A stretch of DNA of 14,219 nucleotides from NCBI GenBank assembly GCA_026785645.1, contig JAJAZM010000129.1:1-14219 (forward strand). The letters are read 5' to 3'. Shown here piece after piece: positions 1 through 6,882 of the stretch. The first letter of the stretch is position 1. Every line of letters starts with the position of its first letter. The DNA is from Sphingomonas bacterium. Its GTDB lineage: Bacteria > Pseudomonadota > Alphaproteobacteria > Sphingomonadales > Sphingomonadaceae. The position numbers and the translations under genes are program-made. The notes beneath the pieces were generated by a model. It saw only the letters and a program-made list of their open reading frames with translations, searched no databases and was not told the origin of the DNA.

Positions 1-46
1 ACTTTTAATCAGTAGGTCGCTGGTTCGAACCCAGCAGGGCTCACCA
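1..46 (+). tRNA. tRNA-Lys(UUU), 3' part only
   Basis: This is the 3' half of a tRNA cut by the window edge. Base 1 pairs with base 9 to close a seven-base anticodon loop CTTTTAA (2-8), giving anticodon TTT at 4-6, which reads lysine codons. The 3' anticodon strand is TCAGT (9-13). The T arm is GCTGG/CCAGC (19-23 and 31-35) around the invariant TTCGAAC loop (24-30). The 3' acceptor strand is 36-42, the discriminator is A43, and CCA is encoded at 44-46. The 5' acceptor, D arm and 5' anticodon strand lie outside the window, so the assignment rests on the anticodon loop alone. Confidence 0.93.
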
Positions 47-90
47 GCCTCGAAAAAACGCCATTCCGGAAGTATGGTGATTTTCGAGGC
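47..90. terminator. perfect hairpin directly after tRNA-Lys
   Basis: GCCTCGAAAA (47-56) and TTTTCGAGGC (81-90) form a perfect 10-bp inverted repeat that begins at the first base after the tRNA CCA. An inner CCAT/ATGG (61-64 and 74-77) can extend it. In the tRNA transcript it would be a strong hairpin. The pairing ends in an A-run/T-run inside the stem, but no T-tract follows the stem, so intrinsic termination is plausible rather than shown. It could instead be a tRNA 3' processing structure. Confidence 0.45.
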
Positions 91-192
91 TCGGCTTCAT
101 AGCCAGTCCATCGCACCCTCGCTAACCCAACTCCAACCGCAATGCAGCAATCCGCAACACTCTGGTAACGCATTGAGATTAGTCCTTGGATG

Positions 193-210
193 GTCCGAGA
201 TATTTCGGAC
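193..210. promoter_or_regulatory. 18-bp near-perfect palindrome upstream of PilZ gene
   Basis: The sequence gtccgagatatttcggac is palindromic at 8 of 9 base pairs, with one mismatch at the seventh pair. It lies 28 bp before the PilZ start codon, in a stretch (91-238) that holds no convincing gene. Its size and symmetry fit a dimeric regulator's operator, or a small hairpin in the 5' leader. I recognise no specific regulator. Confidence 0.35.
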
Positions 211-238
211 GACCGATCAAGACCAGGGCCGACGCACA

Positions 239-886
239 ATGAACAGTGGGGTTGACGAGCTTCCGGTCGATATGACGGTATATTCGCTGTCGAGCAAGGC
301 GCCCACGCCATCGGACCGGCGCGACGGGGAACGCCACCTGACCTTGTTCCGGGTCGGCGCGATGACCGTCGATGGTCGCCGCGAATTATGCCTGATCAGG
401 AATATTTCCGAAGGCGGGATGATGATCCGCCCCTATTGCGACCTCACCGAAGGCACCGCGCTGACGATCGAGCTTAAGACCGGTTATTCGGTGCCGTGCA
501 CCGTCGCCTGGCTGAGCGAAGGTTCGGTCGGGGTCGAATTCGCGAACCCGGTCGACGTCGTCGAGATTCTGTCGACCGCGCAGGAAGGCCCCCGCCCGCG
601 AATGCCGCGTATCGAGGTCGAATGCTTCGCAACAGTGCGCGACGGCGCACTGGTTCACCGGATGCGGGTCCACGATGTCTCGCAGGGCGGGGTCAAGCTC
701 GAGAGCATGGTGATGATCGATGCCGGTGTCGACCTGGTGGTGTCGCTCCCCGGTCTCGATCCGCAGTCGGCGGCAGTGCGGTGGAACGAGGATGGCTATC
801 TCGGGGTGACCTTCAATCGGCTGCTCCCGCTGGCCCAACTGGTTGATTGGCTCCGCGCCACCCGCGAGCATTTGCGCGCCGCCTGA
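239..886 (+). CDS. tandem PilZ-domain protein
   Basis: The 215-residue product carries two PilZ-like domains, the usual receptor fold for cyclic di-GMP, and is probably a cytoplasmic c-di-GMP effector. Domain 1 (about residues 27-115) has the RxxxR motif at R28-R32 and the [D/N]xSxxG motif at N55-S57-G60 (NISEGG). Domain 2 (about 120-210) has DVSQGG at 146-151, but only an RMPR stretch (121-124) where RxxxR would be expected, so it may not bind ligand by itself. The frame stays open upstream to 74, but that extension runs through the tRNA-flanking hairpin and has no protein character, so I chose the ATG at 239. The Shine-Dalgarno is weak (caggg, about 10 nt upstream). It is convergent with a second PilZ gene. 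The output partner cannot be told from the sequence. Confidence 0.85.
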   Translation: MNSGVDELPVDMTVYSLSSKAPTPSDRRDGERHLTLFRVGAMTVDGRRELCLIRNISEGGMMIRPYCDLTEGTALTIELKTGYSVPCTVAWLSEGSVGVEFANPVDVVEILSTAQEGPRPRMPRIEVECFATVRDGALVHRMRVHDVSQGGVKLESMVMIDAGVDLVVSLPGLDPQSAAVRWNEDGYLGVTFNRLLPLAQLVDWLRATREHLRAA

Positions 887-897
887 CAAGTGAGCCT

Positions 898-916
898 CGA
901 GCTTCGAAAGCGCTCG
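898..916. terminator. weak hairpin between convergent PilZ genes
   Basis: CGAGC (898-902) and GCTCG (912-916) form a 5-bp inverted repeat with a nine-base loop, inside the 35 bp that separate the two convergent stop codons. There is no T-tract on either strand, so a bidirectional terminator is only a possibility. Confidence 0.25.
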
Positions 917-921
917 TTGGA

Positions 922-1356
922 TCAGTCTCTTCGGTTCTGGATTGGGTCGCCCCAGATCCAGTCGTGCGCGATCTGGCGTTCGCCCGCCGACAAATCGCCC
1001 GACCTGATTCCGGGACGTCGGAAGTCGAGCTTGGGCTGCGGCTTGGTGCGCGGCACGTGACGAAGCACTGCACCGGGGTCGAGCAATGTATCAAACGCGA
1101 TCCCGGCGCGACCGGCAGTGACCCAGGCGACGCGGCCGGCCAGGTTCAATTCTTTCTTGCGAAAGACGACCGACGTGCCAACGGTCGGAAGCTGTGCAGC
1201 TTCCACCAGTGCCCCTTCGGGAGACAAGTTGCGGAGCTTGACCGCCACCGCGATTCCATCGACCTCGATGGACGCTGCCATCAAGACATGCGAACGGCGT
1301 GCGCGCCGGTTTTGGGTGGTTCCGCTTTCGTCCATGGCGCATTCTATATCCGTCAT
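922..1356 (-). CDS. single PilZ-domain protein
   Basis: The 144-residue protein has one PilZ domain over about residues 16-100. RxxxR is at R17-R21 and NLSPEG at 43-48 gives the second c-di-GMP contact motif, so it is likely a functional cyclic di-GMP receptor. The C-terminal 40 residues (about 104-144) are basic, poorly predicted by eye, and may be disordered. Two in-frame starts are possible: the ATG at 1356, and the ATG eight codons in (1335), which would give a 137-residue protein starting MDESGTT. Neither has a strong Shine-Dalgarno. From 1356 the distance to the divergent PAP2 start is only 18 bp, which makes 1335 attractive. Domain organisation differs from the convergent PilZ neighbour, so they are related in family but not simple duplicates. 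Confidence 0.82.
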   Translation of the reverse strand: MTDIECAMDESGTTQNRRARRSHVLMAASIEVDGIAVAVKLRNLSPEGALVEAAQLPTVGTSVVFRKKELNLAGRVAWVTAGRAGIAFDTLLDPGAVLRHVPRTKPQPKLDFRRPGIRSGDLSAGERQIAHDWIWGDPIQNRRD

Positions 1357-1374
1357 GGGTAAAGGCTTCGTTTA

Positions 1375-2004
1375 ATGTCGCATTTTTCCGATCGCACATT
1401 TTCGCTGGCGGCGGTCGTCGTCGCGTTGCTGATGTTTGTAATGGCGGGCGTGGTTGGCGGGCCCGACTATGGGAGCGACGTTGCTGCAATTCATTCGCTC
1501 GCCGTCGAGCGTTCCACCCACGCCGGGCTGACCGGGCGAGCGATCTTCATCACCCATTTCGGCGGTGCAGAAGAGATGGTGACGATACTGCTGATCGCAC
1601 TAGCGCTGTTGGTTATCTTGAAACGTTGGCGATCTGCCCTGGTGCTTGCGGGAATCGTGCTCGGCGGGCGGATGACGGTAGAATTGCTCAAACTGCTGAT
1701 CGACCGCCCGCGCCCGTCGTTCACCCCCTACCCGGTCGAAATCGTCTCATTGAGCTTTCCAAGCGGCCATTCGGCCAATTCGATGATCACCTTCCTCGCC
1801 CTGGCGCTGATCGTCGCACCGGTGAAATATCGCATGGCGGCGGTCGGTGCGGCAATATTGGCAAGTGCTGCGATTGGAGCGACCCGGCCGCTGCTCGGGG
1901 TGCATTGGCCGAGCGACGTTATCGGCGGTTGGGCGTTCGGGATCGCGTGGGTGGTGGCGTTGGTCGAGCTAAGCCAAGGCTGGCGCGGCGCGGCGAAAAA
2001 ATAA
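1375..2004 (+). CDS. PAP2-family membrane phosphatase
   Basis: The 209-residue integral membrane protein carries the three signature motifs of the type 2 phosphatidic acid phosphatase superfamily: KLLIDRP (K106, R111, P112), PSGH (129-132, catalytic His132) and TRPLLGVHWPSD (R171, H177, D181). The usual serine before the third-motif arginine is threonine here. Hydrophobic segments lie at about 10-28, 68-83, 87-100, 135-150, 156-170 and 183-199, so the active site should face the periplasm. It probably hydrolyses lipid phosphates (phosphatidate, undecaprenyl diphosphate or lipid A-linked phosphates); motif data do not separate these. The start is supported by AAAGG (1361-1365) nine bases before the ATG. 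Its 3' end overlaps the convergent DUF938 gene by 36 bp. Confidence 0.9.
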   Translation: MSHFSDRTFSLAAVVVALLMFVMAGVVGGPDYGSDVAAIHSLAVERSTHAGLTGRAIFITHFGGAEEMVTILLIALALLVILKRWRSALVLAGIVLGGRMTVELLKLLIDRPRPSFTPYPVEIVSLSFPSGHSANSMITFLALALIVAPVKYRMAAVGAAILASAAIGATRPLLGVHWPSDVIGGWAFGIAWVVALVELSQGWRGAAKK

Positions 2005-2622
2005 TATCACATTATTGGATGGCATGGCGCGACATTGCTCGAATGCCATCCCGCGCGCCTCGGCCGCGATTTGGAAGTCGGTCAGCGAGCGAAGTCCCCA
2101 GCGCGGATCGCGGCTCTTGAGGTCGGCATCGAATGCCAGGTTGGACGGCGCGGTGTCGACCCCGTCGATGATCCACGGCCCATAGAGGATCAACGGAGCG
2201 CCTTCGTCGAGCAGCCGAGCGGCGCCATCGATCAGCCCGACCGCGCTTGCCCACGGGCTGATATGAACCATGTTGATGCACAGGATCGCATCGGCACGAT
2301 CGACTGGCCAGTGTATCGCAGCAGCGTCGATCTCGATCGGCGGACGAAGATTGGCCGGCCCATCGCGCTGCCACGCGTCGATCGATGCCAGGGCGAGTGG
2401 ATCGGGATCGCTCGGCTGCCACTCGCGATCAGCAAAACGACGGGCGAACGCCAGCGCATGCTCGCCCGTCCCGCTGGCAATCTCGAGGATCAGGCCGTTT
2501 CTCGGCAACCAGTCCCCAAGCACCTCACCGATCGGATCGACGTTGCGCGCCGCCGCCGGGGCAACCCGGCGCACGTCGTCGGCCAAGTCGGCGACAGTGT
2601 ACGGAGGAATTGTGTCAGTCAT
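1969..2622 (-). CDS. DUF938-family class I SAM-dependent methyltransferase
   Basis: The 217-residue protein matches the DUF938 family along its whole length. The SAM-binding motif I is LEIASGTGEH (46-55). The family hallmarks WQPSDPDP (68-75), CINMVHISPW (115-124), LYGPW (146-150) and TAPSNLAFD (158-166) are all present. The substrate of the family is unknown to me. It appears to be the last gene of the glycine cleavage operon: its ATG overlaps the end of the ABA4-like gene by 8 nt, which suggests translational coupling. Its stop codon lies inside the convergent PAP2 gene. No terminator is evident beyond it. Confidence 0.88.
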   Translation of the reverse strand: MTDTIPPYTVADLADDVRRVAPAAARNVDPIGEVLGDWLPRNGLILEIASGTGEHALAFARRFADREWQPSDPDPLALASIDAWQRDGPANLRPPIEIDAAAIHWPVDRADAILCINMVHISPWASAVGLIDGAARLLDEGAPLILYGPWIIDGVDTAPSNLAFDADLKSRDPRWGLRSLTDFQIAAEARGMAFEQCRAMPSNNVILFFRRAAPALA

Positions 2623-3070
2623 CCGAACGCGAGCGGGTCTGACGGAAGATCAGCCATGCCAGCAGGCCCAAAGGTCCGGCCATGAGGGTCGCGAACAGGA
2701 ACGGGAGCTGGGCAATCCGGCCGAGTCCCGTGGCATCGGCGTCCCTGGCGATCCAGCGAGCGACGAACAGGTCGAACGCGAGATAATGGGTCCAGCCGAT
2801 GACGATCCCGGCGTCGCTGAGGAATAAGGGACGCAAGCCGGCGATCGAATAATCGAGCAGGTTCGGATCTGCGGCGCCGGGGACTTTGCCGGGGTCGACG
2901 AGGTTGGAAACGAGCAGGACGAACAGGATCGCATAGGTCAAGCACAGCAAGCCGATGGCGAGGTTGAGGACGATCGAAAAGGTGCGCGGGGTTCGAGTCC
3001 ACACTGCGAGCATCATATGGCCGAGCAATGCGACGATGTTGGTGAAACTGAAGATAGCGTCCCAGTTCAT
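2615..3070 (-). CDS. ABA4-like (DUF4281) integral membrane protein
   Basis: The 151-residue protein has about four hydrophobic segments (around 5-24, 31-58, 84-107 and 120-143). It carries the motif WTHYLAFDLFVARWI (93-107), which is characteristic of the ABA4/DUF4281 family. The family is named for the plant protein needed for neoxanthin formation; the bacterial members have no function I can name with confidence. Sphingomonads make hydroxylated carotenoids, so a role near pigments or membrane lipids is conceivable, but this is inference only. It starts 4 nt after the gcvPB stop and overlaps the DUF938 gene by 8 nt, so it very probably shares the gcv transcript. Confidence 0.82.
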   Translation of the reverse strand: MNWDAIFSFTNIVALLGHMMLAVWTRTPRTFSIVLNLAIGLLCLTYAILFVLLVSNLVDPGKVPGAADPNLLDYSIAGLRPLFLSDAGIVIGWTHYLAFDLFVARWIARDADATGLGRIAQLPFLFATLMAGPLGLLAWLIFRQTRSRSDD

Positions 3071-3074
3071 CGCT

Positions 3075-4676
3075 CTAATCCTCTGATAGCGTGGCCTTTT
3101 GATAGGTCAGCACGGGCTTTCGCGCGGCCAGGGTTTCGTCGAGGCGGTGGCGCGGCGCAAATACCGGCGCGGCCTTTAGCGCTTCGTCCCCGGCGCGAGC
3201 CCGCTCCGCGATCGAGCGAAGCGCGACGATGAACTGGTCGAGGTTGGCCTTGCTCTCGGTCTCGGTCGGCTCGACCAGCATCGCGCCGTGGACGACCAAT
3301 GGGAAATACATCGTCATCGGGTGGAAACCCTCGTCGATCAGCGCCTTGGCGACATCGATCGTCGAGAAACCCTCGGCAAAGCCTTTGTCCGAGAAGATCG
3401 CCTCGTGCATGCACGGCCCCGAGTATGCGAAGGGCGCGTCGAGCACGTCTTCCAGGCTGCGCAGGAGGTAATTGGCGTTGAGCACGCTATCTTCGGCGAC
3501 CTGACGAAGGCCGTCGGCGCCGTGGCTCAGGATATAGGACAAGGCGCGGCTGAACATCCCCATCTGGCCGTGGAAGGCGACCATCCGCCCGAAGCTGTCG
3601 CTGCCTTGGTCATGCGCGGTTTCTTCCTCGACCATGCGATAGCCGCCAACGTGGCGCTCGACATAGGGCAAGGGCGCGAACGGCGAGAGCGCTTCGGACA
3701 GCACCACCGGCCCCGAGCCCGGCCCGCCGCCGCCATGCGGGGTGGAGAAGGTCTTGTGGAGGTTGATGTGCATCGCATCGATACCGAGGTCGCCGGGACG
3801 AACCCGGCCGACGATGGCGTTGAAATTGGCACCGTCGCAATAGACCAGTCCGCCGGCGGCATGGACCGCGTCGGAAATCGCCTTCATCTCGGGCTCGAAC
3901 AGGCCGCAAGTATTGGGGTTGGTGATCATCACCGCCGCGACGTCGGGACCGAGGCGGGCCTTGAGCGCTGCAAGATCGACCCGGCCTTCGCGGGTCGCGG
4001 GAATATCCTCGACCTTGTAACCGGCGAAGGCAGCGGTGGCGGGGTTGGTGCCGTGCGCACTTTCGGGGACGAGCACGACAGATCGCGCATCGCCGCGCGC
4101 TTCGAGCGCGGCGCGGATCGAAAGGATACCGCACAATTCGCCATGTGCGCCGGCCTTGGGGCTCATCGCCACAGAATGCATACCGGTCAGCTCGATCAGC
4201 CAGTGCGCCAACGTGTCGATCAGCTCAAACGCGCCCTGTACCGTTTCCTGCGGCTGCAAGGGGTGGATGTCGGCAAAGCCGGGCAGCCGCGCCATCTTCT
4301 CGTTCAATCGCGGGTTATGCTTCATGGTGCACGACCCAAGCGGGAACAGCCCGAGGTCGATCGCGTAATTCTGGCGCGACAGGCGGGTGTAATGGCGCAC
4401 GGTCTCGGGTTCGCTGAGGCCGGGAAGGTTGATTGGGGCGGTGCGGGCAAGATTGGCCAGGCGCGAGCCCCCCTCCGCCGGCTGCGCCGACACCTCCCCC
4501 TGTTCAGGGATAGGAGCCTGGTCGTCAAAATCGACCCCCGTGCTTTCATTGTCGCCGATCTCGAAGATCAATTTCTCCTCGAGCATTAGCGCGCGGTTGC
4601 CGGTGGTGGTGGCGCCATCGCTGGTAGCGGCGGTCGGCACAGTGGGCTTCCACCCGCTCGGGTTGGGGGCGTTCAT
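3075..4676 (-). CDS. gcvPB: glycine dehydrogenase (decarboxylating) subunit 2
   Basis: This 533-residue protein is the PLP-bearing half of the two-subunit glycine decarboxylase (P-protein). With GcvPA it decarboxylates glycine and passes the aminomethyl group to lipoyl-GcvH. The PLP lysine is K308 in HINLHKTFSTPHGGGGPG. Other hallmarks are RHYTRLSRQNYAIDLGLFPL (94-113), GSCTMKHNPRLNEKM (114-128), SPKAGAHGEL (172-181) and SAHGTNPATA (206-215). The start is fixed by a 4-base ATGA overlap with the gcvPA stop, implying translational coupling. Residues about 54-71, between the N-terminal LIFEIG segment and the conserved core, look like an in-frame palindromic-repeat insertion (reported separately) and make the N-terminal region longer than I would expect for the family. 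The open frame, the conserved core and the operon position argue for a working gene. Confidence 0.96.
   Translation of the reverse strand: MNAPNPSGWKPTVPTAATSDGATTTGNRALMLEEKLIFEIGDNESTGVDFDDQAPIPEQGEVSAQPAEGGSRLANLARTAPINLPGLSEPETVRHYTRLSRQNYAIDLGLFPLGSCTMKHNPRLNEKMARLPGFADIHPLQPQETVQGAFELIDTLAHWLIELTGMHSVAMSPKAGAHGELCGILSIRAALEARGDARSVVLVPESAHGTNPATAAFAGYKVEDIPATREGRVDLAALKARLGPDVAAVMITNPNTCGLFEPEMKAISDAVHAAGGLVYCDGANFNAIVGRVRPGDLGIDAMHINLHKTFSTPHGGGGPGSGPVVLSEALSPFAPLPYVERHVGGYRMVEEETAHDQGSDSFGRMVAFHGQMGMFSRALSYILSHGADGLRQVAEDSVLNANYLLRSLEDVLDAPFAYSGPCMHEAIFSDKGFAEGFSTIDVAKALIDEGFHPMTMYFPLVVHGAMLVEPTETESKANLDQFIVALRSIAERARAGDEALKAAPVFAPRHRLDETLAARKPVLTYQKATLSED
4465..4518. repeat. REP-like palindromic element inside gcvPB
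   Basis: This G/C-patterned stretch contains two adjacent small hairpins: CGGC/GCCG (4479-4482 and 4486-4489) around TGC, and CCCTG/CAGGG (4498-4502 and 4505-4509) around TT. The C-run/CTCC blocks around them resemble intergenic palindromic repeats I recall from Sphingomonas and Caulobacter relatives (a CTCC...CACCTCCCC style). It is read in frame on the minus strand as about residues 54-71 of GcvPB (PIPEQGEVSAQPAEGG at 55-70). Copy number in the genome cannot be tested here, so the mobile or repeat nature is inferred from its form. Confidence 0.5.
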
Positions 4677-6031
4677 TGGGCGATCTCCTTGAGCGCAGCT
4701 TCCAGCGCGTCGATGTCCGCATCGGTGACGGTTTCGGTGACCGCGATCACCAGTCCGTTGGCGAGGTTCGCCTCCCCCGGATAGAGCCGCCCAAGCGACA
4801 CCCCGCCGAGTATCCCGCGTTCGACCATTGCATGGACCGCAGGCCGCGCCTCGACCGGCAGCTTCAGTGTGAATTCGTTGAAGAAAGCGTCGTTGACCAA
4901 TTCGACTCCGGGGATTGCCGACAGCCGTCCGGCGACTTCAACTGCGCGGGCGTGGTTGATCGCGGCAAGCTGCCGAAGCCCCTTCTCGCCAAGCAGGGTC
5001 ATGTGGACGCTGAATGCCAGCGCGCACAGCCCGCTGTTGGTGCAGATGTTCGACGTCGCCTTCTCGCGGCGGATATGCTGCTCGCGGGTCGACAGGGTCA
5101 ACACGAAGCCGCGCTTGCCCTCGGCATCGACCGTCTCCCCGGCCAATCGCCCGGGCATCTGGCGGACATATTTCTCGCGGGTTGCGAACAGGCCGACATA
5201 GGGACCGCCGAACTGCAGCCCGACCCCGATCGACTGGCCCTCGCCGACGACGATGTCGGCCCCCATCTCGCCCGGCGCCTTGATCAGCCCCAAGGCGACC
5301 GGCTCGGTCACCACCGCGATCAGCAACGCACCCGCGGCATGCGCGGCATCGGCAATCGGCTGCAAGTCGCTGATCCGCCCGAGGATGTCGGGATATTGGA
5401 CGACGACGCAGCTGGTATCTTTGTCGATGCCGGCGATCAGCCGCGCTTCATCGGTGGCGGCATCGAGGCTCGGGAGCGCGGTATCGAGCGTATCGCCGGT
5501 GAAGCGCGCCATGGTCTTGGCCACCGAGACATAATGCGGGTGGAGGCCGTCGGACAGGATCGCCTTGCCGCGCCGCGTGATCCGTCGCGCCATGCCGATT
5601 GCTTCCCAGCAGGCGGTCGAGCCGTCGTACATCGAGGCGTTGGCGACTTCGCACCCGAGCAATCGCGCGACCTGGGTCTGGAATTCGAACAGGACCTGGA
5701 GCGTGCCCTGCGCGATTTCGGGCTGGTAGGGCGTGTAAGCGGTGAGAAATTCGCCGCGCTGGATGATGTGGTCGACTGAGGCCGGCACATGATGCTTGTA
5801 CGCGCCGCAGCCGAGGAAGAAGGGCACCTGCCCCGCGACCATATTCTTGCGCGCCATCGCGCCCAATTGGCGTTCGACGTCCATTTCCGACGCGTGCATC
5901 GGCAGGCCATGAATCGGGCCATCGAGCCGCGCTTCTTCGGGAACGTCGACGAACAGATCGTCGACCGACGCCGCGCCGATGGTGGCGAGCATATCCGTAC
6001 GGTCGGTGTCGGAGAGGGGCAGGTAACGCAT
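4673..6031 (-). CDS. gcvPA: glycine dehydrogenase (decarboxylating) subunit 1
   Basis: The 452-residue protein is the N-terminal-half homologue of the P-protein. It has the aminotransferase-like fold but lacks the PLP lysine, and it pairs with GcvPB to form the active decarboxylase. Family hallmarks are MRYLPLSDTDR at the start, FLGCGAYKHHVP, FLTAYTPYQPEIAQGTLQ, NASMYDGSTACWEA, and TREQHIRREKATSNICTN. The length fits the family (about 450). The frame continues upstream of this ATG to 6463, but that part is antisense-like read-through of the methyltransferase region. The ATG at 6031 shares one base with the methyltransferase stop (TAATG), a re-initiation type junction. Its own TGA overlaps the gcvPB ATG. 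Confidence 0.96.
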   Translation of the reverse strand: MRYLPLSDTDRTDMLATIGAASVDDLFVDVPEEARLDGPIHGLPMHASEMDVERQLGAMARKNMVAGQVPFFLGCGAYKHHVPASVDHIIQRGEFLTAYTPYQPEIAQGTLQVLFEFQTQVARLLGCEVANASMYDGSTACWEAIGMARRITRRGKAILSDGLHPHYVSVAKTMARFTGDTLDTALPSLDAATDEARLIAGIDKDTSCVVVQYPDILGRISDLQPIADAAHAAGALLIAVVTEPVALGLIKAPGEMGADIVVGEGQSIGVGLQFGGPYVGLFATREKYVRQMPGRLAGETVDAEGKRGFVLTLSTREQHIRREKATSNICTNSGLCALAFSVHMTLLGEKGLRQLAAINHARAVEVAGRLSAIPGVELVNDAFFNEFTLKLPVEARPAVHAMVERGILGGVSLGRLYPGEANLANGLVIAVTETVTDADIDALEAALKEIAQ

Positions 6032-6783
6032 TATTTCGGCTTCCTCATGATGAAGCGGAGGCGGACATAGTCGGCGATGTCGGTGCCGACCCGGTCGGCG
6101 ACCTCGTCGGCGATGGCGGCGCGTTCCTCCACCGGAACGCCGGCTCGGTCGAGCCAGCCGCGGCGGAAGGTGGTGACCCACGCAGCGACGCCATGCTCGA
6201 GCCTGGTCGGCCGCTCGATCAGCCGGGCGTCGATATCGTGGGCGAAGCCGGCGTCTTCGTAGAGAGCGACGAATTCCTCGACCGACGGATACCAGTTGGC
6301 GGCATAGGTCGGCGGTCCGAAGCCGCGCACCACCAGCACATCGTCCAGGGCTTCGCGGAGCCGCGCGAGATTGCCCTCGCCGCCCATTTCGCCGGCAAAG
6401 CGCCCGCCTGGCTTGAGCGCGAACCAGATGGCGCGCGCCGCGCGTTCCTTGGCGATCACCCAATGCAAGGTGGCGTTGGAGAAGACCGCGTCGAACGCTT
6501 CGGCGAATTTGAGGTCGGCGGCATCCATCAACCGCGCATCGAGGCCCTTGGCCCGCGCCGCGCCGATCATGCTCAGGCTATCGTCGATCCCGACCACATC
6601 GGCGCCGGCTTGCTTGATCTTCAGCGTCAGCGTGCCGTCGCCGCAACCGACGTCGAGGATATGTTCGCCCGGTTGTGGGTCGAGCAGGTCGAGCGCGGCT
6701 TGCCCGAGCGCCGGCACGAACCCGCCGACGCGCGCATAATCGGCGGCGTCCCACTGGCTGGTCGAGAGGATGTCCGTGCTCAT
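6031..6783 (-). CDS. class I SAM-dependent methyltransferase inside the gcv operon
   Basis: The 250-residue protein has the Rossmann-type methyltransferase motifs HILDVGCGDGTLT (41-53, motif I), an acidic loop GIDDS (65-69), MDAADL (86-91) and FSNATLHWV (101-109), the last resembling trans-aconitate methyltransferase-like and UbiE-like enzymes. The C-terminal part carries WYPSVEEFVALYEDAGF and a closing helical region. The start is supported by GAGGA a few bases before the ATG. It sits between gcvH and gcvPA and shares one base with the gcvPA start, so it must be translated with the decarboxylase. The substrate is unknown; glycine or one-carbon-linked small acids are guesses from context only. 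Confidence 0.88.
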   Translation of the reverse strand: MSTDILSTSQWDAADYARVGGFVPALGQAALDLLDPQPGEHILDVGCGDGTLTLKIKQAGADVVGIDDSLSMIGAARAKGLDARLMDAADLKFAEAFDAVFSNATLHWVIAKERAARAIWFALKPGGRFAGEMGGEGNLARLREALDDVLVVRGFGPPTYAANWYPSVEEFVALYEDAGFAHDIDARLIERPTRLEHGVAAWVTTFRRGWLDRAGVPVEERAAIADEVADRVGTDIADYVRLRFIMRKPK

Positions 6784-6804
6784 CTTTTCCTCAATTGACT
6801 TCGT

Positions 6805-6849
6805 CGAGCGAATGGGAGGCCCGCGTCCGACGTCCCTCGACTTCGCTCG
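6805..6849. repeat. inverted repeat in the gcvH-methyltransferase gap
   Basis: CGAGCGAA (6805-6812) and TTCGCTCG (6842-6849) are perfect 8-bp inverted repeats, and GGGA/TCCC (6814-6817 and 6833-6836) pair inside them, forming a long imperfect hairpin on the transcript. The right arm (6833-6858), with the sequence ccctcgacttcgctcggga, looks like a dispersed intergenic repeat I recall from sphingomonad genomes. It occupies the only sizeable gap in the operon (6784-6882, 99 nt) and could act as an RNA stability or processing site between gcvH and the downstream genes. That role is inferred. Confidence 0.45.
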
Positions 6850-6882
6850 GGATAAACGGCGATGAAGGCATTGGTTGAAACA

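Noticed and set aside
9..311. A minus-strand frame ending in SPAGFEPATY
   Set aside because: Its C-terminal peptide is the reverse reading of the tRNA T arm, a well-known kind of spurious translation.
3288..4589. A 433-codon open frame on the plus strand opposite gcvPB
   Set aside because: It is exactly antisense to a well-conserved gcvPB gene and its product is rich in D, R, G and H with no domain pattern, as expected of a shadow frame in high-GC DNA.
4676..5779. A 367-codon plus-strand open frame opposite gcvPA
   Set aside because: It has the same antisense character, and the minus-strand gene is strongly supported by family motifs and coupling.
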